64,000 nt of DNA, taken from Galaxea fascicularis. Taxonomy: Eukaryota > Cnidaria > Anthozoa > Scleractinia > Euphylliidae. The DNA is taken from contig OX419335.1 in NCBI GenBank assembly GCA_948470475.1, positions 35,874,297-35,938,296 on the forward strand. Direction: 5' to 3'. Shown here piece by piece: positions 11,501 through 22,412 of this stretch. Positions within the stretch are counted from its first letter, which is position 1, and every line of letters begins with the position of its first letter. Both the position numbers and the translations under genes were made by a program. Under the pieces are notes generated by a model that saw only the letters and a list, made by a program, of their open reading frames with translations, ran no database searches and was not told where the DNA came from.

Positions 11501-14500
11501 TTTGATGTAAATAAGGATATGTAACACTGGCAATCAGGCTATTATAACGAAAACAGAGCGACCACGAAACGAGCAAGCTCTGCACAGGATGAAGATCCCA
11601 AAACGATCGCGTTTCCTTAACTTCTTTTTCCGTCTTAAAGATGCTCTCTTTGTCACGTTGTTAGGGACCTTAAGCGACGACGACGACGACGGCAACGAGA
11701 ACGTCATTTCAAAATATAAATTCTCGTCTTTGTAACTCTTTCGCGTATATTCCAATTTGTTTAACGTGAAAAATGCTGGCGAGCTGTCCAGGGTCTAAAT
11801 TACTGTGAACGGTGATAAAGTAAAGAAAATGAAAGAAAAACTTGCCGTCACGCGCTCACGTTCTCGAGAAAACCTAAAATTTGGTCATTTCATGTTGTTG
11901 TTTTTCAGAGGACGGCAAAGAAATGTACCAAAATGTAAAACGCACGTGCAGAGTATTCTTTTGGCTCATTGATCCCATTGTTTTGTGGCGATCTCGTTGC
12001 CGTCGTCGTCGTCGTTGCTTAAACACGAATACGCGCTATAAAGGATTGCTCCGCCCCCTGCTTCAGCTCGAATTTGCATATCGAATTCAGCTCAAATTTG
12101 ATGGCGACCAACGGTCAAAACAAATAAAGACTGACCACGTAAAAAACGTAGTTTAGTTTCTATCTGACGTTAAATAAATTGTTCTTTTTTTTTTGCTTAT
12201 ATGTCTTTTTCTTTCATTATTCTAACCAAAAATATCATTTAGCTTCGTAAATCTTGGTACATCGTGGTGGTAGTTGCGAATGGCGTAATGTAAGCTAACC
12301 ATTTTGAATTTCAAAATTAGTGCAATAAATCTTGAAAACAAGAAAGACAAAGAAATGCTACAGATTGATTGCTAGTAGGCGGTCTTTTATTGCACAAATT
12401 TTGACAGAGCTCTGTATGCGTCGACGGTTGATTGACAAATGATCCAGACGTACCTAAGGTACCGCGCCTTTTGTAGCGCGTCTCCGTGTTTAAGCTCCTT
12501 ATTATGCTAAAAGCTGTCTTGAATTCAGCGAAAACCCAAAAATAATGATGCAGTTTGTTTACTTAAGACTGTGTTACTGAGACTAAATAAAAATTGTCTT
12601 CTGGTGTTATCGATGGCAAGGATGGAAATCGATCGCTTTTTGAAAAATTTAGCCTAAATCTTTCGCACCTCATCTTAACATCATGGCCAAAAGTGTACTG
12701 TGGATGACAATTCCTGCACAAAAATCGATTGAAATCTTTCCCCTAAATTTGAAGGAATGTTTGGGCATAAGTAAAGGTCATAAAGAAACATTTCTGTGCA
12801 GTTTTCGCCTCAAAACAACAAAAATTTCATAATACAGTCTTTTTAAGGTTTTTAATTGGTTATTTTTGTTTGACTGGCCATCAAAATGATTATCGTTTAA
12901 ATACAACTAACTTAGCACTTTACAAACATTTGGATACCTTTACTCTGTTAGTGGAAGGCTAGTTTTGTATTTGGGAAGCTTGTGGGTTGTGGCTTAAATT
13001 AACAAATGATACCGCACTAATTGATGTGTCTTGGCAAACTGAACTGAACCAGTTGTAGGGCACTATATATGGCTACGTGTTAGCAGGCGTTACCCCTTAA
13101 ATCTGCCAAAATAAATGTCAGCATTTAACTCCCAGGAGTGATTAGCATGTAACATCTCCTTATGATATCAATACATTGTCCAGCAGACAGGTGATGAGAA
13201 AAGACAAATTTATCAGCCAGAGGGTGTTACCTTGATGTACCACAAGTTCTCTCAACTAATATACAAGGAACTGTATAACAGCAACAAAGGAGAATTATTA
13301 ATCAGATCTTGGGAGTTAAAAGCTTAAGCAGTAGTAGCCATAGACAGCTGTTTCGGCCTCATTAGCATGGCATATCTCATACTAGGGCTCGGGTTCCCAC
13401 ATAACACAAGGCATGAAACTGTGAATCTTGTCTGATTTGGCGTTAAATGACAAACCACACAAATTAATGTGTTTCGGTTTTGAAGCCACATTTAGAGCAC
13501 TATGCCCACGTGGCAGCGGGTATTACCCCAGGTCCCGGTTGTTCGAAAGCCTATTAACCTGATCCAGGATTAGCGTAAACTTCGGTTGCAGTTTTCAACT
13601 GTTGGATGAAAGTTGTTCCTGCTGCTTTTTGTTTATCAGGATTGTCTTCCCCTAATCTAAAATTTTGCAGAATATCAGCGTTGAACGACGTTTGGAGATA
13701 GAGAAATAAACTCATTGATTAATTTTTAATCTTGGATTAGCGTTAATCGGCTTTCGAACAACCGGGCCCAGAACTCTACCAAAATGAATGTGAGTCCAAG
13801 CACTAATTTGTTGTACCGTTTGCTACTCCAGGGATGACGCGGAGACTGCTTCCTTACTTGATACATGGAGGATCATCAATCTGATGCGAGTGTTAGGAGC
13901 TGTGTTGGGCTGGGTACTGGTGGCTGTTCAACCCACAAAGGATTACACAGCACGTAAGCATATTCAAGTATCCTCGTAGGTTCGGTTATCATCTCTTATC
14001 CACGATCATCGGTTGACTGAGGTTTCCGGTTATTCCATCCTCCGCCGGCGCGCGGTGGTGGCTACACGAGTGACAAAGTTTGTGATTATGTCGCGAAAAG
14101 TTCAACTCATTTAATTTTTCGCGATTTTTTTCTGAGATTTTTTTAGCTGTCGCCGTTGCATCATTTGCGTGAGGGTGGCTACACAGTGATTTCCACCGCG
14201 CGCTTGCGACGCGACAAAAATAAAGCCGCGGCTACACGAGCAATTTTTTGCTTGCAGTGGTGATGTTGGCGATGCTTTTGAAAATTGCCGCGTCGTCGGC
14301 ATGCATTGAAAGTAACCGTGTAGCCATCCTCGCGCAAGTACTGGCGACAGCTGTTAAAATCGCAGACAAAAATCTCAAGAAATTCTGTGAGTTGAATTTT
14401 TCGCGATAAAATCACGGACTTTGTCACCCGTGTAGTCACCACCGCGCGCCGGTGACGCAACAATTCAGAAAAATCGTATCACCGTTGCAAGTGAAACGTC

Positions 14501-15484
14501 GCTCGTGTAGCCCCGGTTTAAGGTGGCCGAACACAGTTTTTCGCGCGCGCTCTTGCTGATGCGATTCAGCGCGCGCACAAGGATTGCAAAAACAAACATG
14601 CGGTTGATACAGCGATCATTTTATTTGCTCAATGCCCGCTCTATCTTTGCTATTTTCTTCACAATTGACCGCAGTGCACTGATGGCTTTAGTCTTTTATA
14701 ACAAAGGTATGTTAGAAAAGGTAACGATGCAAAGTACCCTGCAATTTTCGGATTTTTCCGAATCGAAAGAACCCAGTTAAATGCAGCGCATGCGCAGTTG
14801 CTCAAAAAATTGAGACCCGATTGCTTTTGCACAAACTTGCCGATTTCTAACAATCCAGTCGTTAGAATTTCAAGAAAATTGGCAAGAAAATAGTTCATCA
14901 ACCACGTGAATGATCTATCAAGAAAAATGGGAATTTTGACATAGGGAATTTTTAATAATACAGAAAACGATTTACAGCGAATTACGAAAATCGCCTCTGT
15001 CAAAATTTTATCAGAACAGTGTTGACAGACAGAATTTAATGTCAATTCGTAGCGGGCAAACGATGAAAACAATCAAACGACTGGATTTTTTTAAAATAAA
15101 CAAAAACTATTTTTTAAGCCTTGTTTTTAACCAGCTCTGTTGCCATGGCAACAGCACACACCCTGGCCAAAATGCGAGAATAAATACTTCCGTAGTTAAA
15201 ATTGGCTCTTGCAAAAAATGGGCGCCAAAGCATAAATAGTTTTAAAGTAATGGTGTATTAGGCATAGGCACTTGAAAACTGTGTTCGGCCACCTTAAAAG
15301 GTCATAGTAATCCAAAGTCAACTTAATAATGCTGCTTGTGACTCAGTTCTCGACAACACATCCTACTTTTCACATGTATTTTTTTCTCACTTTTCGAGCA
15401 GAAAACTTATACGAGGGAGAACTGTTGCCTGGTGAACAGAGAGTGACCAAGGAAAGACCTGCCAATAACGAACCGTTGGTGTAA
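2508..15484 (+). CDS. TMEM237: Transmembrane protein 237 homologue, complete, 13 exons
   Basis: Tetraspan membrane protein of the ciliary transition zone; the human orthologue is a Joubert syndrome gene. Exons: 2508-2790, 4615-4656, 5048-5251, 5697-5811, 6241-6299, 7540-7671, 8107-8222, 8832-8886, 9549-9702, 10450-10523, 11392-11476, 13832-13953, 15402-15484. All introns are GT-AG, all phases match, and the 1,524-nt sum gives 507 residues plus stop. Residues 1-~235 are basic, Ser/Arg/Lys-rich and probably disordered. PLDVLFIERR (~270) precedes the membrane part. Hydrophobic segments lie near 322-345 (FRSFSLFCHGLLAGLAL), 369-386 (LQSLYYMLFAICTVSVFDR), 411-424 and 454-472 (LMRVLGAVLGWVLVAV). 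The FCHGLLAG and TVSVFDR motifs match the family. Human TMEM237 is ~408 residues, so the N-terminal tail is longer here. The ATG at 2508 was chosen because the basic N-terminal tail begins there. Introns carry several MITEs. Confidence 0.9.
2935..3370. mobile_element. Harbinger-type MITE, TAA target duplication
   Basis: Terminal inverted repeats begin AGCCCCATTTACACTACAG and the mirrored right end is CTGTAGTGTAAATGGGGCT. Both sides are flanked by TAA (2932-2934 and 3371-3373). The inner arms share GGGTCCGGACCCA. A 3-bp TWA duplication is typical of PIF/Harbinger. It sits in TMEM237 intron 1 and has no transposase. Confidence 0.85.
3373..3590. repeat. Foldback repeat with GACCGGC(A/T)GCCGGTC termini
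   Basis: AATGACCGGCAGCCGGTCAA near 3373 is mirrored by TTGACCGGCTGCCGGTCATT near 3565. Further copies of the same motif occur near 3733 and 3762. It directly abuts the right target duplication of the preceding MITE. The type of element is not recognised. Confidence 0.6.
4615..4656 (+). other. TMEM237: Candidate 42-nt cassette microexon of TMEM237
   Basis: The segment lies between a CCTCAG acceptor and a GGTATTT donor. It is 42 nt, begins and ends in phase 1, and encodes 14 acidic/Ser residues (HLSESDVHSTEDK) matching the style of the surrounding disordered tail. Exons 1 and 3 are also in frame with each other when it is skipped, so inclusion is optional. Support is from splice sites and phase alone. 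Confidence 0.55.
6740..6860. repeat. Tandem duplication of ~60 bp in TMEM237 intron 5
   Basis: Two adjacent copies contain CACAAAGAGCGTGACTTAAG, then TGCACTT, then CATACTACTCAA. They differ by a few substitutions and short indels. No function is apparent. Confidence 0.7.
8261..8557. mobile_element. Harbinger-type MITE, TAA duplication, same family as 14224-14518
   Basis: The left end AGCCGCGGCTTTACGAG and the right end CTTGTGTAGCTGCGGTT are inverted repeats flanked by TAA (8258-8260, 8558-8560). The internal stretch GTGGTGGCTACA-GAGTGACAAAGT is shared with 14036-14222 and 14400-14450. It lies in TMEM237 intron 7. Confidence 0.8.
9080..9500 (-). repeat. tRNA-derived SINE relic plus an ATC microsatellite
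   Basis: The reverse strand near 9495-9430 reads GGTTGGTGTAGTGGTGAGAGC, an A-box-like tRNA head. The adjoining stretch 9195-9305 is nearly identical to 28420-28530, including CCCTAGCCCTGATAACAA and AAGCTACAAGTCATAGGG. A CAT/ATC trinucleotide run is at ~9098-9124. It lies in TMEM237 intron 8. Confidence 0.65.
9778..9935. mobile_element. 158-bp foldback element with TTTTC duplication
   Basis: Termini are CAGGGTTCAAAATA and TATTTTGAACCCTG, flanked by TTTTC on both sides (9773-9777, 9936-9940). CAGGG termini and a ≥5-bp duplication suggest a hAT-like non-autonomous element. No coding potential is visible. Confidence 0.75.
10740..10778. repeat. Short hairpin with AGCCTGTTCGCAGGCT core
   Basis: ATCTAAATG is mirrored by CATTTAGAT around a palindromic core. 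The core resembles the AGCCTGCG termini of the hairpin insertion at 29741-29820. Confidence 0.5.
11662..12023. mobile_element. MITE family 'CGACGACGACGG', copy 1
   Basis: The left end TTAGGGACCTTAAGCGACGACGACG is mirrored by the right end CGTCGTCGTCGTTGCTTAA. The interior contains TTGCCGTCACGCGCTCACGTTCTCGAGA. At least five further copies of this family occur in the window (36255, 37875, 50394, 50748, 56948). It lies in TMEM237 intron 11. Short frames seen inside it recur in every copy and are not genes. Confidence 0.85.
13531..13768. mobile_element. MITE with GTTGTTCGAAAGCC termini
   Basis: CCCGGTTGTTCGAAAGCC at the left is mirrored by GGCTTTCGAACAACCGGG at the right, and both inner arms carry GGATTAGCGT. 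It lies in TMEM237 intron 11. Target duplication is not clear. Confidence 0.75.
14036..14222. mobile_element. Partial copy of the 8261 MITE family
   Basis: It contains GGTGGTGGCTACACGAGTGACAAAGTTTGTG and GCGTGAGGGTGGCTACACA, matching the interior of 8261-8557. It has no recognisable ends and abuts the intact relative at 14224. Confidence 0.65.
14224..14518. mobile_element. Harbinger-type MITE, TAA duplication
   Basis: AGCCGCGGCTACACGAGC at the left is mirrored by GCTCGTGTAGCCCCGGTT at the right, flanked by TAA (14221-14223, 14519-14521). It is the same family as 8261-8557. Its right duplication overlaps the TTAA of the next element. Confidence 0.82.
14522..15293. mobile_element. MITE with TTAA target duplication (piggyBac-like)
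   Basis: The left end GGTGGCCGAACACAGTTTT is mirrored by the right end AAAACTGTGTTCGGCCACC. TTAA flanks both sides (14518-14521, 15294-15297), as is typical of piggyBac. A 137-codon minus frame inside (14659-15072) has no recognisable domain and is not called. It lies in the last TMEM237 intron. Confidence 0.82.
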
Positions 15485-18482
15485 AGATCAGCAGAGAGAC
15501 TGGGTCTACTGTTATCAACCGCGCGGGAAATGGGTCGAGTGCCATTTGGACGCGAAAAGAAGAGTTCGCTTGAAACAAACTTCAAATGAAGACTGACTGG
15601 ATCCTCGTAGTTGTGAACGCAATTGCATATAATTGCGAGGATCAGTCTTCTTTTTATTTCATTTCAGCAGTTCATGTGATTCATTTCGTATACATCATTC
15701 ACATGAAACATACTTGTTGCCAGCGGTCCATTTGCATCCCAATTTATTCCAAAATACAGTGCTCGCAGTGGCTCTCGCAAGACGCGCGCCGTGTAGTTTA
15801 GATAATTATTTTAAAAAGCGTTCTAGTCTGAGGAAGTCCAGTAGCAATAGTTCAAATTTGTTTATTAGAATCGTTCTATCATAAGTAAGTGAAGTACGGT
15901 CGTCCGGGTGAGTGTGGTCCTGAGAAGTACTTCGTCGATAAAACCCAAACAAATTTTGTGTACAACGCACCACCACAGTTTCTTTAGAAACTACCCCCTT
16001 TTATTCAGTTTTGGTCTTGAGAAGACTGTTTAGGTACCATTGGCTGACATTTCAACAACCTGATCAGAAGTCATCATTAAGTGGTTTGTGTACCGGGTTG
16101 TAGCCAAGAAGTTACTCAACCGGTTTAGGTAGCAATTGAGCCGGCTAAAGCCGACATGGGGTGGGGTAAAAATCCAGAGAAATCCAAAATCCAGTCGGCG
16201 ATCACCTCTTTCTTAGCCAGCAGCCGGCGCTTAGCGACACCCCTGTGTGTAACGTCAGTAGGTGGTATAAATACTCTGGTCGTGATGTTATTGGTGGACT
16301 GTCAGTTAACCCGGCCTTGTTGTCATTGGCTGTGAAGACTGTAAACAGTGATTGGTGTGTTTCTTTTGTTAGTCAAATGCCTGTACGTGTAATTGTGAGT
16401 CAATCAGTTTTTTGTTCGTTCATTCTGGTCGTTCTTTAACTAGAATCGCTCTATAATCGCTCTAATCGTTTCTTTAAACGAATGATTTTAACCACTGAAC
16501 TGACGTTGTGAGAAAATCGCTGAATTGTGTTTTCACGGTGCTCTAGAACTGTTTAAGGCAATTTTTTTCGCGCAGATTTGTCAATGTTCAGTGTTCATGG
16601 CACTTTTCAAACTGTAAATAGCTAAATTTTATTTACTCGTTGCATAATCATCAGAGCAGCCGTATTGTGCGTTTTAAAAATTGTTACAATCCTTTTGGCT
16701 ATGAACAACTCTTACCCGCCCCTAGTAATAAATAGAGTGGTCTTCACTGAGTGACAAAAGCCATTCTCGGAGTTTTGCTTTACTTTTAGGCCTTGGCGGA
16801 TTGCCGGTGCTAGCATAATTTTTGGCGTCGAATTGGACCGAAAAAGCATAAGTTTTTAAACGAGCACTGCCACGGCATAAGTGAACGGGAAAAAACTCGG
16901 GTCCGTAACTTACAGTACGGACCTCGAACTCGGTTAATAAGAGGTATGTCTTCGTTTAAAGACTGTAAACAATATTCGCCGCCTACTTTGACTACTTCTC
17001 AGTTTTATTTTGTTTCAACCGCTGAGAATCAGCGTTTGGATGTTCACAGCAGCGAAATGGATTAGCTGGCTTTGCTATTCAATGGTTTACGGGTCTGCAA
17101 GGGAAAACCGGTGTGGTTTGACAAGCTTTTAATCAGATGCCGTCTTCGGACGTTGCTGTGTAACTTGGTAATATTTTGCCGCTAAAAATCCTTAATTGAA
17201 GACTGAAGCCTCCTTGGTAGAAGTGGGAAGTAACACAGAGTAAGAGTGGAAAACCATAAAGGCCACTAAGGATTTGTATCTGTTTAGTAAAGCGACGATT
17301 TTGTGTGAAATGACGGCTATTATGTAAGCTCTCCGTTCGGAGTGATTGTTACGGTGGCCCAGAAAACGACGCTACATTTTCAAGTAGACGCGTTCCCTTC
17401 TGGGCCACCGTAGATTGTTGACTGGCCTAAACTGTCCGCAGGTTAGTACTCCTGTTTTGTCTTATAATACGGACATTTATGTCAAGAAAATTGATTAGCG
17501 ATTTGTCTAGGCTACTACTAATTATGTTTGTTACTTGTCAAATTTTTCAAATTTCTGCGGGAAACGTCAAATAAACATTCGCATCATTCTTTGTTTTCTT
17601 ATACGTTTTATCTCAAATTGGTTTGGACTCAAAAATGCTTGTTTCTTTTTTAAAATGTTTTCTATCCAATATTTCATTTTGGATTCTAAAACTCTTGGTT
17701 TTCCATGCTGTCGCTCATTTTTTTAGGCACAAAATTGGTTGAAGACAAACCAAGCGAAGTCCGAACGGGTGACTAGCTGAGCGCGTGGCGCAAGGTTTGA
17801 AGCCGCACATGATCAGTTCCTGAATGATCCGGCTCTAGTTTCATAACACACTTAAAAGTTGCGTTACCAGACATTTTTGCGGACCCGTACAGTACTTTTC
17901 TTCTTATGGCCAGGTGTCGAAGAGTACTCACTTTGGAGTAATTTTACCATTTTGTTTTGTTGGACAATATTTGGTTTGATGGATTAAAATGCCACCGATA
18001 CATGTTTCAGTATAGAATTTGTGGCTCACCCGAATTAAGCTTAACCGGTTGTGAAGTTGGATTTAAAAGTGGGAGACTAGGACTGTTTTCACAGTTTAGC
18101 GATTTTTACCATTTGTACTGAAATGTAATCAGATGCAATTAAACTGTGATGAAGCAAAAGTTTGTTTTACATCGTTTATGCTCATTATCATGTAGTCCCT
18201 GAGCAACTAAGGCCCGGCGATGATATTTCAGAAAAATCTACGTTTGCACTAGATTGAATGGTGGCTGTGGCTCTGCAGCAAAACAGCAAAAAATCGTAAT
18301 CACAATAGAGAAGTCCTTACTGGAGTCCTGGCATTGACATTACTTTATCTGTAAATGCTAATAAAGAAATAACTGTGGAGCTCCGCTTTTAGACTTGGCT
18401 AAATGTATATATATTAAATATTAATATCTAAATAAGATATTTTTTAAGGCAAGTCGACGTGGAGGGTGACGTGTTTAATGTC
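15485..18482. other. Intergenic region 3' of TMEM237, no gene seen
   Basis: This 3-kb stretch separates the convergent genes TMEM237 and gene A. A small inverted pair lies around 15588-15653, containing GATCCTCGTAGTTGTGAACGC, also seen in the SINE at 48045. CACCACAGTTTCTTTAGAAACTACCCCC near 15968 is repeated inverted near 23981. A 63-bp hairpin is at 17350-17412. No AATAAA is evident in the first 500 bp after the TMEM237 stop. No supported gene. Confidence 0.6.
17350..17412. repeat. 63-bp hairpin, TACGGTGGCCCAGAA arms
   Basis: TACGGTGGCCCAGAA is mirrored exactly by TTCTGGGCCACCGTA, with a 33-bp loop. It could be a minimal foldback transposon. No target duplication is obvious. Confidence 0.6.
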
Positions 18483-18485
18483 TTG

Positions 18486-20336
18486 GGCCCAGTTCAGACG
18501 TTGCTCCAATCATGTGCCGAACCTAATTAGGTTCGACTCCACTACGGCGGCCGGAAGTAAAAAAGCCCAGAAATGACGCAGTGCGCATGCTTGCAAATAA
18601 CCTTTCGCCGTAGCACCAAAAGACACGTTAGGGACTTTTAGCACCGAAGGTTTTTTGGACGGCTACGGCGACCTAGATCGCGCGGGGACTGGGGATACCA
18701 GGCTCCCTCTGTGCAAGAGCCCGCGAAAATGAAAATAGTTTAGCAATAACAACAATAGTCGTGGCTACGGCTACGGCGTGAAACAAGCTGAAAAGATAGC
18801 GATTAACTAGGCAAAAAATGTCCCTAAAGGAGGCTAAAAAGCAGTCACTCTATGCATTCGATGATGGCCTGATTTCAGACGAGCAGTGTCTCCTCTTGTA
18901 TGATTTAAATACAGGTCAACTAACTTAGATTTTCCTTACGAGCAGTACCCACTCTTTGATCTAGACGACATGCAAAATGATCGACGAGTGCTTGGCGAAG
19001 TTTAGGTTCCATAAAAACGACTTTCCTATTCTGACAGAGGTTTTAGGGCTCCCTGACCGGTTCATCTTGGAACAAAGAAGTGTTGTGTTAAAATACAACC
19101 CTTCCGATCCTTGCAAGTTGAATGAAATAATCAAACATTGGAGCAATTCTTGTAGTAAAACCTTATGAACAAAGAGCTTTCTTCGAAGCATTTAGAAAGT
19201 AGTTTAAATAAAGAGTGTTAGCATTCAATATCAAACAGGAATCGAAACGAAAAGCAAAACCACATGTACGTAAACAAACTTAGTTGGGACACTTTTCGAG
19301 GGACGACATGTCTCATCGATACCTGTGGAAAAACGAAAACAGCGCACAAATGTTACAGCAATTCTTAAGAAAATTGGCCTAAACGTATGATTTACGGTTG
19401 GAAGAAGTTACTTTTCTCGATGCAAAGGCAAAAAATCGATTGAAATGTTTAGAAACACTCACCAAAAACTCCCGTAGTCGATACTACGTCAAAATACTCT
19501 GTTTGCCGTATTAGGGAAGCCCGCTAGGGCGGCAACCCAACGAAGGCGACACTCGCGCGTGCGCAAAAGTGTTTGACTTCATTTCCGGTTTCCGTAGCCG
19601 TCTACAAAACCGTCGGTGCTAAAAGTCCCTGTTGGCTCTGGGTACGAGATTGCGCCAAATCCTACAACGTGAAGAGTTGTATTCTGGCGTAGTCGCTACT
19701 ACGTGAGTATTAAAGTCGACTCTTCTCCTATTTTTATGATCACTGGTTTTAAAAGCTTTCATAGATTGTTTTTCACTATATCAAGAAAGTATTCGAGGGT
19801 TCTGGTTTTCTAGTAAATACGTTTTCCCTACGTTTTCTCAGTTTGAGATTTTGATCCACAACCGAGTGTTCCCGCCATGGCCGCGTAAAAACCGCCAGAA
19901 GAAGCAAAGGCTAGACGAAAACCGTAAGCACGAATAAATGTTAGCAATAACGGATAAAGGTCCCTGAAGGTTGTTTAAACAAAAAAAAGAATATCTAAAA
20001 CGTTGAATTTGTTGCTTGTTGTTGGGTAGAAATCGCCCTCCGATATTCTTCTTGGCAAACGATATGCTTGACCACCATTGAATTCTGCTGTTGATAAATA
20101 TAGCGAAAGCAAGTGAACAAGAAACGCCATAGTCACTGTTTGGACCGAGCTTGCTTAAAGTTGAAATTTGGCGTGACGTACTCTCCCCAGAAATCCACAT
20201 CCACGACCGCCGTAGTAGAGGTCGCAGTAGCGATTTGCTTAAAGTCCCTAATATGTATTTTATATACGTAGAAGGCATTATACATTTATACATTGTCATA
20301 ATGCATTTGATTCGGCACATGAGAAGAGCGCCGTAG

Positions 20337-20406
<70 letters not shown>

Positions 20407-20508
20407 GTTAAAACTGCCGTACCGAACTGATTCAGACACCAGTCTTTTGCCGGACTTAATTCATCAGTTGAGTTCGGCACATGAGTGGAGCGGCGTCCGA
20501 ACCGGGCC
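18486..20508. mobile_element. ~2-kb composite Harbinger-type element with a second element nested inside
   Basis: The outer ends GGCCCAGTTCAGACG and (right, reversed) GGCCCGGTTCGGACG continue into similar CATGTGCCGAAC stretches. Flanks are TTG on the left and TTA on the right, a near match to a TWA duplication. Inside, AGGGACTTTTAGCACCGAAGG near 18629 is mirrored by CGTCGGTGCTAAAAGTCCCT near 19611-19632, marking a second, inner ~1-kb element that carries the transposase remnant. The outer termini resemble those of the MITE at 21386. Confidence 0.7.
18818..19168 (+). pseudogene. Decayed Harbinger (HARBI1-like) transposase N-terminus
   Basis: The start MSLKEAKKQSLYAFDDGLI opens at 18818 and reaches a stop after 37 codons. 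A shifted frame continues with LDFPYEQYPLFDLDDMQ, and a second shift leads into ECLAKFRFHKNDFPILTEVL and LPDRFILEQRSVV. The D-E-C-x-x-x-FRF-x-KxD-x-P-x-L pattern is the N-terminal signature of coral Harbinger transposases. The catalytic DDE part is absent. The copy is broken by at least two frameshifts and a truncation. Confidence 0.72.
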
Positions 20509-20621
20509 TTAGTTTTCTGTCTTCCGAAAAACCGATTCAGCCATCGTGAGATGATTTAGCAAGCTTACAGACTCACAACAAATGTATCACCTCTGTAAAA
20601 ACCTTATCTTTAACAGGCTGT

Positions 20622-20643
20622 TTTATTATTTATTTATTTATTT
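20622..20643 (-). other. Poly(A) signal cluster of gene A
   Basis: On the minus strand this reads as overlapping AATAAA units only ~25-45 nt after the gene A stop codon, implying a very short 3' UTR. Confidence 0.6.
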
Positions 20644-20667
20644 TACGTTTGACCAAGGGTGAGAGAA

Positions 20668-22412
20668 TTATTTAAGATGAAACACCTCTACCACATCAGG
20701 TGAAAGGTCTTTACTGCCACGGCCATGGCCAGTCAGGATATGATTATGATTTTGTACCTCACTTGGACGAGAGTAAGACAAGGGAAACTCTGTGTGTGAA
20801 TCGCTCCCGTCGTTTGAAATGTAGATGTCGTTCTTGTGCGTATTCTTCCAGGTGTTGTGATTGTCCTCGCCACCAAATACTGGACCACATTCAAGACAAT
20901 TGTAAATTGCCGTTGCTTGGTCTCTAACCTCGCTCTTGAATGGCCGGGTTCCTTGTCTGTTCTTGAGTGAGAAAATAAATGCTTTGTAAGTGTTGCCAAA
21001 GCCTTCACTGGTTTCTGTAACACAACAAGCAGAAAGGTACGATGTATCTTTTACTGTTCGTTACCTCTAACTCTTTTGCGAAGGATGTTTCGAAAAAAGC
21101 CTACTGATTCGAGATGGACTCTTGCTGGGTAAATCAGCTCTATTCTAAAAGTTAGCATATCGCTCGAAACTTTTTGAATTTTTTTCCTGTTGTTTCTTTC
21201 ATGCAGTTGGCCCCTTAAATTAAGAAAACAGTGTTACGTTGAATGACCTCTTTTTTGGGGTGGGGGTGGGGGGAGGGGGGGGGGGCGTTTATAGGTTTAT
21301 AGACTTGGGTTAATAAATCTTCCTTTGGTCAGCCAGTTTTGATGATTATTTCGTAGCCACTGAGCCACCTCTCCTTTGCATTTTAGGCCCGGTTCAAACG
21401 TCGAACTTTTCATGCGCCGCATCAAATCATTTAATTCGGCGAATGAAAAGTTCGACGTTTGAATCAATTAAATTCGACGAATTTGATTTGGGTCGACCCA
21501 ACTATTAAATTCGACCGGCTCAGTCGGATAAAACGTCAAAGTGCGACTCTGGATTCAGACGTCGAACTTCTCATGCGCCGAATCTAATAAATAAATTATT
21601 TTAATATATTTCCTACCCATAATCCATAATCCGCCATGTTGGACTTAACACGTCACAACAGTAACTTTTAATTCGACCCATTTAATTCGACGTCTGAATC
21701 AACGTCGAATTAAACCCAAATGAGAATTTGATTCGGAGCATGAAAAGTTCGACGTTTGAACTGGGCCTTACAAATGGATGTTTCGTGAACTAAAGAAATC
21801 AAATGAACCGCCGTTCTTTCCACTAAACTGCATTTTTTCGGAAAGGAAGTCATCCTTCCAAAGCTCTTCTTCCAATTTTGCGGGATTTTACTGCCATACT
21901 ATTGTACTATTTGGTGCATCCCAATAACACCGTTGATCTTGCAAGTTTTATTTTGAGTTTACTGTCCGAGGGAAAGGATCAACTTGTCAGAGGGTACTTA
22001 TTCTGCGAGGTCTATTTTTTGTGAGAAAATTGGGAAGATCCATTTGGTTTACCATAAAGGCGGAAAGTACTTACTGTTTGAGAAAGAAATGTAGTTTGTT
22101 TTTTTTAAATGAAAACAAGTGCGACCAATTGCCTTTGTGTTCTATTTGTCTTGAAAACGCTATTGGAAACAAGAGAAAACAGGCGAATAGCTTGAAATGT
22201 TATCTTACCCCAAGCAATGTCCGTGTATCCTCCGAAAATGTAATCACCCGTTTTTATTATGGTGACAGTATTTTGCTTTCCACCACAGAATTCCGGTTTG
22301 CGGAATTCAGAATAGTTGGAAGTACTGTTGTAGCATGACGACCATTGGCACTTGTCTCCAGTCACAGGTTTGAGAAACCGGTGAAAATGACGAAGAAAAA
22401 AATTGTTTTTAC
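20668..22412 (-). other. TLDc domain exons of gene A
   Basis: Exon 22209-22412 (204 nt, phase 1 to 1) carries [37 protein letters not shown]. Exon 20668-21014 continues [35 protein letters not shown] and [16 protein letters not shown]. The order of motifs matches TLDc domains of the OXR1/TLD family. The N-terminal helical part of the usual domain is short here. In anthozoans TLDc occurs in secreted multidomain proteins, unlike the cytoplasmic vertebrate members. Confidence 0.8.

Noticed and set aside
14659..15072. 137-codon minus-strand frame
   Set aside because: It lies wholly inside a TTAA-flanked MITE and shows no transposase or other domain.
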